This document shows positions 1-5,372 of a stretch of 6,880 bases of DNA, piece after piece (the stretch's first letter is position 1; each line of letters starts with the position of its first letter). The notes beneath the pieces are model-generated. The model made no database searches, had not been told where the DNA came from, and saw only the letters and a list, made by a program, of their open reading frames with translations. The position numbers were made by a program, and so were the translations under genes. Source of the DNA: an uncultured Collinsella sp. (GTDB lineage Bacteria; Actinomycetota; Coriobacteriia; Coriobacteriales; Coriobacteriaceae); NCBI GenBank assembly GCA_900547855.1, contig URIK01000098.1, positions 1 to 6,880 of the forward strand. The letters run 5' to 3'.

Positions 1-2360
1 TCGTTGGCTTCGGCAATCTGGAGACCCAGGTCGCTTGCCTGCGCGCGGGCCTCGTCACGCGAACGGGTGAGCTCGTCCACGCGCGGGCGCGCAGCACGAA
101 CGGCCTCTGCGGCCTGCTCGCGGCGCTTGGAAATGCGCACACGCTCGGCCTCGGCATTGTTGGCGCTTTGCTCCAGACGGCCGATCTCGGACAACAGGGA
201 GCGGCGTTCGCCCTCAAGACGGGCGATCTCGCCGGCGGCATCACCCTCGGCGGCACGTGCCTCCTCGACGGCCGCATTGGCCTCGACGACCTGATCCGAC
301 ACATGCTCAAACACGGCAGCCAGATCGGGCTCCAGGCCCTCCAGCTCGCGAATGCGACGCTTGCGCTCCAGAGCACCCGACGCCTCGCCGGCATCGAGGC
401 CCACGCGCACCAGACCGCCACAGCTTACGCGGGCGCCATCGGGGGTCACATAGGTCACACCGTCAACGACAGGCGCAACCAGCGCGGCAGCCAAGTCATC
501 GACCACGTAATAGCCACCGAGCAGCGCCTCGACAATCGGGCCATAACCGGCACGCACGGAAAGGCGATCGACCAGACGCGAACCGGCAGCGCCCTCGGCA
601 GCAGCACCGCCGCTCACGCCGCGCGCCCCCAGCAGCGCCTCGCCCGAGGCCTTCTTCTGGTCCAGGGCGGCACGCCCGGCACGCTCAAGCGTGGCGGCGT
701 CATCAAACAGCAGGGCATCGATATCGCCGGCAAGTAGCTGCTCCACCAGGCCCTCAAGCTCGCGCGGGGCCTCGAGCACGTCGCCCAGACGACCCGAGAC
801 ATCGTCGCCCAACGCACCCACCAGACGGCTCACGAGCGGCGAGCTGTCGGCCATGCGGGCATCAAGCTTCTTTTGGCTGGCAAGCTCCGAGCGCACCTCG
901 GACAGCTTGTTGCGCGCCTCGCTCTCGCGGGCACGCAAGTCCTTCAGGGCCGCACGGGCGACCTCGGTGGCCTCACGCGCATCGACCTGAGCCCGGCGCG
1001 CTTCCTCAAGAGCGCCCTCAAGCTCCTCGGCGCGGTCGTGACGGCTCTCGAGCGAGGCCGTGACCTCCTCGAGCTGTTCATCGATCTGCTCCAGGCGCGA
1101 GGCATACATGTTGTCCTCGACCTCGGCATTGGAAAGCGAATCCTTCACCTTGGCGAGCTCGAGCGCGGCGTTATCGGCCACGCGCTGCACATCGCGTTGC
1201 TCACGCGTAAGCTGCGAAATCTGATTGTCGAGCGCCACGCGCCGCTCGTGGAGCTCAGCGGCGGCAGGACCAGCGGCGTCAACGTCCTCCTGGGCCTGCA
1301 TATGCGCGCCGGTCACTTCCTCAAGCTGCGCACGCGCGTCCTCGAGCTCCTCGACCACGCGACGACGCTGATGCTCGGAACTCGAAATCTGCCCGCGCAT
1401 GTCAGACAGGCGCGACACCATGTTGTGGCCCTTTTCCTCGAGCAGGCGCATGTCGGAGTTAATGCGGCCGACCACGTCTTGCATATGGCGGCGCTGCTCG
1501 CCCAAGTCGCCCACAAACAGGCCTTTTTCCTCAAGCATAACCTGAAGCTTCTCGAGCTCGCGCTCCTTTTCGCCCATGCGGTACTGCGCAAGCTCCAGCT
1601 CGGCAGCGCCCTCCTTGGAGCGACTCTCCAGGTCGTTCCACTGCGACTGCAGCGAACGCAGCTCGTCGACGGCTAGCATCTGCGTAAGCTCGTTCGCGCG
1701 CGAGGACAGCTCTTTGTACTTGCGCGCGCGATCGACCTGACGCTCCAGCGGTCGCAGCTGACGGGCGATTTCTTTATTGATGTCGCGGGCACGCGTCAGG
1801 TGCTCGTCCATTGACTTAATCTTTTTGAGCGCACGCTCCTTGCGGCGCTTGTGCTTGGAGATGCCGGCGGCCTCCTCGATGAGGGCGCGGCGCTCCTCGG
1901 GGCGGCTCTGCAAGATGGCGTCGAGCTTGCCCTGGCTGATGATGGAATGCGTATCCTTGCCCAGGCCCGAATCGTGCAGGATGTCCTGAATGTCCATCAG
2001 GCGGCACGGACTCGAGTTGATGAGGTACTCGCTTTCGCCCGAGCGATACATGCGACGGGTGATGGCGACCTCGTCAAAATCGACGTGCAGCATATGGTCC
2101 GAGTTATCGAGCACCAGCGTGACCTCGGCGACACCCACCGGCTTGCGCGCTGACGAGCCAGAGAAGATGACATCCTCCATGGCCTGGCCGCGCAGCTGCT
2201 TGGCGCTCTGCTCGCCCAGGACCCACAGAATCGAGTCGGAGATGTTCGATTTTCCCGAGCCGTTGGGGCCGACGATGACGGTCAGGCCCGGCTCAAACGT
2301 CATATGGGCGCGGTCGGCAAACGACTTGAACCCTTTGAGCGTGAGGGACTTGAGATACAC
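1..2360 (-). CDS. smc: Chromosome segregation protein SMC (partial, C-terminal third off the window)
   Basis: SMC is the ATPase core of the bacterial condensin (with ScpA and ScpB) that loads on and organises the chromosome. The frame is open for 786 codons from a GTG at 2360 to the window edge; the family is about 1,180 residues. The start reads MYLKSLTLKGFKSFAD, the classic SMC N-terminus. Visible in order: Walker A GPNGSGKSN (residues 31-39), the LRG arginine (R57), MEDVIFSG (61-68), the Q-loop SIISQGK (139-145, Q143), then EERRALIEEAAGISKHK leading into a long charged coiled coil (about 165-500). A hinge follows (about 505-660; LGDVLEAP near 525-532, TPDGARVSCGG near 639-649), then the start of the returning coil. 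The signature motif and Walker B lie in the missing part. The gene sits 10 nt after rnc, with a modest GAGG four bases before the GTG. Identification is certain; only the far end is unseen. Confidence 0.97.
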   Translation of the reverse strand, partial: MYLKSLTLKGFKSFADRAHMTFEPGLTVIVGPNGSGKSNISDSILWVLGEQSAKQLRGQAMEDVIFSGSSARKPVGVAEVTLVLDNSDHMLHVDFDEVAITRRMYRSGESEYLINSSPCRLMDIQDILHDSGLGKDTHSIISQGKLDAILQSRPEERRALIEEAAGISKHKRRKERALKKIKSMDEHLTRARDINKEIARQLRPLERQVDRARKYKELSSRANELTQMLAVDELRSLQSQWNDLESRSKEGAAELELAQYRMGEKERELEKLQVMLEEKGLFVGDLGEQRRHMQDVVGRINSDMRLLEEKGHNMVSRLSDMRGQISSSEHQRRRVVEELEDARAQLEEVTGAHMQAQEDVDAAGPAAAELHERRVALDNQISQLTREQRDVQRVADNAALELAKVKDSLSNAEVEDNMYASRLEQIDEQLEEVTASLESRHDRAEELEGALEEARRAQVDAREATEVARAALKDLRARESEARNKLSEVRSELASQKKLDARMADSSPLVSRLVGALGDDVSGRLGDVLEAPRELEGLVEQLLAGDIDALLFDDAATLERAGRAALDQKKASGEALLGARGVSGGAAAEGAAGSRLVDRLSVRAGYGPIVEALLGGYYVVDDLAAALVAPVVDGVTYVTPDGARVSCGGLVRVGLDAGEASGALERKRRIRELEGLEPDLAAVFEHVSDQVVEANAAVEEARAAEGDAAGEIARLEGERRSLLSEIGRLEQSANNAEAERVRISKRREQAAEAVRAARPRVDELTRSRDEARAQASDLGLQIAEAN

Positions 2361-2370
2361 GGTTCCTCGC

Positions 2371-3096
2371 TTACACGTGCTTCTTGTTCAGAATCACGCC
2401 GTTGGTGGTGTAACCCATGCGGTCGAGCGCTTCGAGCGCGGCAGCACCCTCGGCTTCCTTCTTTGAGGAGCCGGAGCCGCGACCCTGGCGAATACCATCG
2501 ATCAAAACCACAGCGGTAAAGGTGGGCGCATGCGCCGGGCCCTCGGAGCCAACGAGCTTGTACGCCGGGGGCTCGTGACCGTCGGCTTGCACGCACTCCT
2601 GCAAGAACGATTTGGGGTTCGCGGGGTGCTCGGCACGCTCGGAAGCCAAATGCGGCTTAAGCGTACGGTGGATAAACTCCGCTGCGGCATCCCAGCCGGC
2701 ATCCAGGTACAGTGCGCCCACGAGCGACTCGTAGACGTTCTCGAGCGCAGAATGCAGGCCGCGCGCGCCGGTACCGGTCTCGGAGGCACCAAAGATGATG
2801 ATGTCGTCGATGCCCAGCTCGTGAGAAACCTCGGACAGCGTGGCGCCCGAGACGAGCGACACCTTCAAGCGGGTGAGCTTGCCCTCGTCAAACTCGGGAT
2901 AGGACTCAAACAGGGAGCGTGCGACCACGGCGCCCAAAATGGAATCGCCCAAGAACTCAAGGCGCTCATAGCTGGCAGAAACCGGCTGGCCCTCGACTGC
3001 CGAGGGATGCGTAAGCGCCGCGCGCAGCAGCACCTTATTGTTGAACTCGTGGCCCAAGATTTCCTGGGCGCGCGTAAGTCGGTCGGATAAAGCCAA
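2371..3096 (-). CDS. rnc: Ribonuclease III
   Basis: RNase III cleaves double-stranded RNA, classically in rRNA precursor processing and mRNA turnover. The protein is 241 aa, normal for the family. The N-terminal nuclease domain (about 1-155) carries the signature ERLEFLGDSIL (44-54), giving metal-site acids E44, E47 and D51, plus E71 in DEGKL and E123 in YESLVGALYLD. A double-stranded-RNA-binding domain follows (about 162-233; NPKSFLQE at its start, GSGSSKKEAEGAAA near its end). The start is a TTG, chosen because a perfect AAGGAGG lies 8 nt upstream and the protein begins as expected for the family. The gene begins 3 nt after the acpP stop, so the two are almost certainly co-transcribed and possibly translationally coupled. 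Odd point: the residue aligning with E. coli Asp114 is Asn (N120 in ALENVYESL), a substitution at a metal-binding position. The rest of the site is intact, so I expect an active enzyme. Confidence 0.96.
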   Translation of the reverse strand: MALSDRLTRAQEILGHEFNNKVLLRAALTHPSAVEGQPVSASYERLEFLGDSILGAVVARSLFESYPEFDEGKLTRLKVSLVSGATLSEVSHELGIDDIIIFGASETGTGARGLHSALENVYESLVGALYLDAGWDAAAEFIHRTLKPHLASERAEHPANPKSFLQECVQADGHEPPAYKLVGSEGPAHAPTFTAVVLIDGIRQGRGSGSSKKEAEGAAALEALDRMGYTTNGVILNKKHV

Positions 3097-3099
3097 GAC

Positions 3100-3342
3100 T
3101 TAGGCCTCCTTGGCAGCTTCGATAGCGTCGACGGCGTCGGCGACAGAGTTGAGCGAGAGCAGGGTCTCGTCATCGATCTCGAGGTTGAACTCGTCCTCGA
3201 TAGCCGTAACCAGCTGCAGGCGCTCGAGCGAGTTGGCATCGAGGTCGTCAAAGGTGGTCTCCTCGCTAATTTCGGCAACATCGACGCCCAGAACGTCAGC
3301 AGCGACCTCGGCGATCTTGTCGAAGATTTCGGAGCGGTCCAT
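3100..3342 (-). CDS. acpP: Acyl carrier protein
   Basis: ACP carries growing acyl chains on a 4'-phosphopantetheine arm during fatty acid synthesis and hands acyl groups to PlsX and the acyltransferases. The 80-aa product is small and acidic, as expected, with three helices and the modified serine at the start of helix II: DANSLERLQLV, Ser38. ATG 3342 is chosen because GAGG lies 7 nt upstream and the product then has normal ACP length; in-frame ATG 3357 would swallow that site, and a still longer open frame runs backwards into plsX. The usual GADSL motif is DANSL here, so the Asp before the serine is Asn and the Gly is Asp. plsX lies upstream across a 124-nt gap with a large palindrome; rnc follows after 3 nt. 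The last codons (AKEA) double as the rnc ribosome-binding site. No fabD, fabG or fabF adjoins it. A specialised ACP is possible but less likely given the plsX/rnc/smc context. Confidence 0.95.
   Translation of the reverse strand: MDRSEIFDKIAEVAADVLGVDVAEISEETTFDDLDANSLERLQLVTAIEDEFNLEIDDETLLSLNSVADAVDAIEAAKEA
3105..3111 (-). promoter_or_regulatory. Shine-Dalgarno of rnc, inside the end of acpP
   Basis: Minus-strand AAGGAGG, 8 nt before TTG 3096. It decides the TTG start of rnc. It lies within the final sense codons of acpP (gcc aag gag gcc taa), so ribosomes finishing acpP pass over it, which favours coupling. Confidence 0.88.
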
Positions 3343-3378
3343 AGCGCTTCCTCTCATAGTGCATGAATACCAAAAGAA

Positions 3379-3400
3379 TGGTACCGCCCGGGCGGTACCA
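3379..3400 (-). promoter_or_regulatory. Perfect 22-bp palindrome upstream of acpP (operator or attenuator hairpin)
   Basis: The arm TGGTACCGCCC is followed directly by its exact reverse complement. As RNA it would fold into a 9-bp stem with a CCGG loop, and on the minus strand it is followed by ATTCTTTTGG, a moderate U-tract. As DNA it is a two-fold symmetric site containing two GGTACC boxes. It begins 13 nt after a possible -10 (TAGAAT) and ends 36 nt before the acpP ATG. It could therefore be a repressor operator overlapping early transcribed DNA, or a leaky terminator/attenuator between plsX and acpP. The palindrome is seen directly; the role is inference. Confidence 0.6.
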
Positions 3401-3413
3401 AGACACGGTTCTG

Positions 3414-3419
3414 ATTCTA
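3414..3419 (-). promoter_or_regulatory. Possible -10 box for acpP transcript
   Basis: Minus-strand TAGAAT, one mismatch from TATAAT. It lies 71 nt before the acpP start and 13 nt before the palindrome. I see no convincing -35 at 16-19 nt upstream and no TG extension, so this is a weak prediction. Confidence 0.3.
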
Positions 3420-3466
3420 CCCCACGGCGTGCACCGCGAAGCACATAACAGCGCTCTAACTCGCTC

Positions 3467-4486
3467 TTATAAAACGATACCGTCCATAGAGTTGGCGACA
3501 TTCTCGACCAGCCCGGCGCGCACGGCTTCGGCCGCCGCGAGCGTACCGTTTTTAACAGCCTCGACCGAGGTAGCGCCATGGCCGATCAGGACCACGCCGC
3601 GCAGGCCCAAAAGAATCGCGCCGCCCTTGGCGTCGCCAGAGAGCTTGGCCTTTATCTCGCGCATCTGCTTTTTAATGAGCAGTGCGGCGATCTTGGTGCC
3701 GAGCGAGGCCATAAAGGCGCCCTTGAGCTCCTGCAGCAAAAACTTGGCAGCGCCCTCGGTAGCTTTGAGAGCGATATTACCCGACATGCCATCGGCAACG
3801 ACGACATCGAAGTTGCCTGAGGTGAGGTCGGTGCCCTCGCAGTTACCAACAAAGCCGGGAACGGCGGCCTTCATAGCAGGGAAACAGGCCTTGGTAAAGT
3901 TAGAACCCTTCTCGTCCTCGGTGCCGTTGGCAAGCAGGCCCACGCGAGGATGCTCGATGCCCAGGACGACGCGGGCATAGGCGCTGCCCATCTGGGCAAA
4001 ACGCACCATATCGTCAACCTCGACATCGGGGTTGGCACCCATGTCGCACAGCACCGTCAGACCGCCGGCGCGATTGGGCAGCGCATTGGTCAGACAGGGG
4101 CGCACCGGCTGCTTCTTGCCTTCGGCCTGATACCTAAACGGCGTCACGTAGGCGGTGGCAGCGGCGGTCATGGCACCGGTCGAGCCGGCGGAGAAGAACG
4201 CATCCGCGTTGCCCTTCTTAATGGCGCGGCAAGAAAGCACGATCGACGACTTACGCTTGGTCATCACGGCGCGAATGGGATCGTCATCCATTGCGATAAC
4301 GTCAGGTGCCTCAAGAGCCTCAACACGTGCATGGGAAGCTGCAAAGGGATTGACGATTTCGGCGGGGCCAGCTGCCAAGACCTCGATATCGGGATCGGCG
4401 GCAAGCGCAGCCTCGATACCATCGAGAACAACCTGAGGTTTCTCGTCTCCGCCCACAACGTCTACACAAACGCGAACGTTACTCAT
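3467..4486 (-). CDS. plsX: Phosphate acyltransferase PlsX
   Basis: PlsX turns acyl-ACP plus phosphate into acyl-phosphate, the donor used by PlsY for the first acylation of glycerol-3-phosphate; it is a peripheral membrane protein. The 339-aa product has normal length. Motifs: DVVGGDEKP (9-17, matching the usual DAMGGDxAP), SAGSTGAMTA (99-108), RPCLTNALP (129-137), CDMGANPDV (147-155), VGLLANGTEDEKG (182-194), FVGNCEGTD (212-220), VADGMSGNIALKATEG (230-245) and GGAILLGLRGVVLIGHG (288-304). I chose the second ATG (MSNVRV) because AAGGAG is 7 nt upstream of it but only 1 nt from the first ATG at 4492. The gene follows rpmF, as in E. coli, across an 87-nt gap with a terminator-like hairpin, and precedes acpP, its substrate carrier. 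The fabH/fabD/fabG genes often found beside plsX are absent. Confidence 0.95.
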   Translation of the reverse strand: MSNVRVCVDVVGGDEKPQVVLDGIEAALAADPDIEVLAAGPAEIVNPFAASHARVEALEAPDVIAMDDDPIRAVMTKRKSSIVLSCRAIKKGNADAFFSAGSTGAMTAAATAYVTPFRYQAEGKKQPVRPCLTNALPNRAGGLTVLCDMGANPDVEVDDMVRFAQMGSAYARVVLGIEHPRVGLLANGTEDEKGSNFTKACFPAMKAAVPGFVGNCEGTDLTSGNFDVVVADGMSGNIALKATEGAAKFLLQELKGAFMASLGTKIAALLIKKQMREIKAKLSGDAKGGAILLGLRGVVLIGHGATSVEAVKNGTLAAAEAVRAGLVENVANSMDGIVL

Positions 4487-4493
4487 ATACATG

Positions 4494-4500
4494 CTCCTTA
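4494..4500 (-). promoter_or_regulatory. Shine-Dalgarno of plsX
   Basis: Minus-strand TAAGGAG. It is 7 nt from ATG 4486 and only 1 nt from ATG 4492, so it selects the shorter start (MSNVRV). It lies only 3 nt after the U-tract of the preceding hairpin, so folding or termination there would directly affect plsX expression. Confidence 0.8.
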
Positions 4501-4503
4501 TAC

Positions 4504-4533
4504 AAAAATGGCCGACTCATTGAGCCGGCCATT
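4504..4533 (-). terminator. Terminator-like hairpin (possible attenuator) between rpmF and plsX
   Basis: In the minus direction an arm AATGGCCGGCTC, a loop AAT, and an arm GAGTCGGCCATT pair over 12 positions with one G-T wobble, and the sequence runs on as TTTTTG. This has the shape of a Rho-independent terminator acting in the direction of transcription; on the plus strand there is no matching T-tract. It is 40 nt after the rpmF stop, but its end is only 17 nt from the plsX ATG. There is no room for a promoter after it, so plsX must be reached by read-through. A role as an attenuator, partial terminator or RNA 3'-end stabiliser is inferred. Confidence 0.65.
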
Positions 4534-4573
4534 GTGGTTCCATTTGGAACGGCATCGCATCCAGAGTATACCG

Positions 4574-4753
4574 TTACTCGGTAACGATAACCTCGCGGTC
4601 CTTGTAGAAACCGCAGCTGGGGCACACGTGATGCGGGAGCTTGACAGCACCGCAACGGGGGCACGTGGACTGAGCCGCAGCCGAGATCTTCATGTTGGCG
4701 GAACGACGGGTGTGAGTGCGGATACGACCCTGCTTTTGTTTAGGTACGGGCAT
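4574..4753 (-). CDS. rpmF: 50S ribosomal protein L32
   Basis: L32 is a small protein of the large ribosomal subunit. The 59-aa product starts MPVPKQKQGRIRTHTRRS, the typical basic L32 N-terminus, and ends with a zinc ribbon: CPRC (31-34) and CPSC (44-47), then GFYKDREVIVTE. All four cysteines are present, so this is the zinc-binding (C+) form. A good AAGGAAGG ribosome-binding site lies 5 nt before the ATG. The position directly after a DUF177 gene and before plsX is the conserved arrangement in many bacteria, consistent with DUF177 having a role in 50S or 23S rRNA accumulation. The 64-nt gap upstream shows no convincing promoter, so co-transcription with the DUF177 gene is likely. Minus-strand TATACT (4565-4570), just past the stop, resembles a -10 box but has no good -35. 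Confidence 0.96.
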   Translation of the reverse strand: MPVPKQKQGRIRTHTRRSANMKISAAAQSTCPRCGAVKLPHHVCPSCGFYKDREVIVTE

Positions 4754-4817
4754 AGTGACCTTCCTTATGAACTATCCAGTGTGGCGATTACGCGCAAGTA
4801 GCGATACTACCACAGTT

Positions 4818-5372
4818 TTACTCATCAAGCTTGAGATTCTTCAATGCTGCAAATGGATTTTCCGTGGCAGCGGCCCATTCTGCCTCTGCCTGGGCGGCGC
4901 AATCGCATTGCTCGACGTTGAGATTGCAACCGCATGTGGGGCACAGACCACGGCAATCGGGCTTGCAGAGCACCACAAACGGCGTGTCCATAACGACCGC
5001 GTCATTGATAGGCTCACCCAGATCAACGATACGGTCCTCACCCAGGAGCTCGTAGCCGTCCTCGTAGGCCTCGGGATCCTCGGGCTCCTCAAAGAGGTAG
5101 AACTCCTCGATCTCGCCGGCGATATCAAACGAGGCGGGCTCCAGGCAACGGTCGCACTCGCCGGTGGCGTGCGCGCGGACCATGCCAGTGAGCAAGACAC
5201 CGGTACCGGCATTGGTAAAGACAACGTCGTAGTCAATGCCATCCTGCAGCTGGTACTCCTTCTCGCCCACCGTGTAGGTGGCGACATCGACCTTACCGGT
5301 CAGCGGATACGAATCTCCAGGAAACTCGAGCTGCTCGGAAAGATCGACGGTAACGCTCGGGAACTCAGCCAT
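4818..5372 (-). CDS. yceD: DUF177 / YceD family protein (23S rRNA accumulation protein)
   Basis: The 184-aa product matches the DUF177 family, whose E. coli member YceD is linked to 23S rRNA accumulation; the biochemical role is not settled. Visible marks: an acidic, beta-rich body; ECDRCLEP (72-79); the conserved acidic stretch FYLFEEPEDPEAYE (91-104) and LGEDRIVDLGEPI (110-122); then a cysteine-rich module CKPDCRGLCPTCGCNLN (136-152) and CDC (156-158), typical of the family's LCPxCGxxLN signature. CxxC pairs at 73/76 and 144/147 suggest metal binding (inference). The start is ATG 5372, whose A is shared with the TAA of the upstream gene (TAATG), implying coupled translation. In-frame GTG 5378 is an alternative; neither has a strong Shine-Dalgarno. 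The gene is followed by rpmF, the usual neighbour. Confidence 0.9.
   Translation of the reverse strand: MAEFPSVTVDLSEQLEFPGDSYPLTGKVDVATYTVGEKEYQLQDGIDYDVVFTNAGTGVLLTGMVRAHATGECDRCLEPASFDIAGEIEEFYLFEEPEDPEAYEDGYELLGEDRIVDLGEPINDAVVMDTPFVVLCKPDCRGLCPTCGCNLNVEQCDCAAQAEAEWAAATENPFAALKNLKLDE

Larger units (their letters stand above)
3343..3466 (-). other. plsX-acpP intergenic region with palindrome and possible promoter
   Basis: This 124-nt gap is the longest non-coding stretch in the window and holds no gene. In the direction of transcription it contains about 47 nt after the plsX stop without obvious signals, a TAGAAT box (3414-3419), a perfect 22-bp palindrome (3379-3400), a T-rich tail (ATTCTTTTGG), and the acpP ribosome-binding site (GAGG, 3350-3353). 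Confidence 0.8.

Noticed and set aside
168..737. Plus-strand open frame of 189 codons opposite the smc hinge region
   Set aside because: It is a shadow of smc with no recognisable protein features.
873..1676. Plus-strand open frame of 267 codons opposite smc
   Set aside because: It is antisense to the SMC coiled coil. The Leu/His-rich product is what reverse-strand Glu/Ala/Arg codons give, and no ribosome-binding site stands out.
1..1700. Frequent CTCGAG/GAGCTC-like words suggesting repeats
   Set aside because: They come from repeated Leu-Glu and Glu-Leu codon pairs in the SMC coiled coil, with no regular period or spacing at DNA level.
3379..3400. FapR- or FabT-type operator
   Set aside because: The palindrome contains GTAC, as FapR sites do, but the GC-rich centre and length do not match known operators. 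I therefore do not name a regulator.
3343..3579. N-terminal extension of acpP up to 3579
   Set aside because: It would overlap the end of plsX and cross the palindrome, and it adds Arg-rich residues foreign to ACPs. The normal 80-aa start has its own ribosome-binding site.
3379..4533. RNase III autoregulatory cleavage at the two hairpins
   Set aside because: The idea is attractive because rnc is downstream, but stems of about 9-12 bp are short for RNase III and nothing else supports it.
3950..4801. Plus-strand open frame of 283 codons across plsX and rpmF
   Set aside because: It lies antisense to two certain genes, shows no family motifs, and its openness follows from the GC-rich codon bias of the opposite strand.
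4754..4817. Promoter for rpmF in the 64-nt gap after DUF177
   Set aside because: GATAGT-like and TAGTAT-like boxes occur, but none has a -35 at a usable distance. Read-through from DUF177 is simpler.
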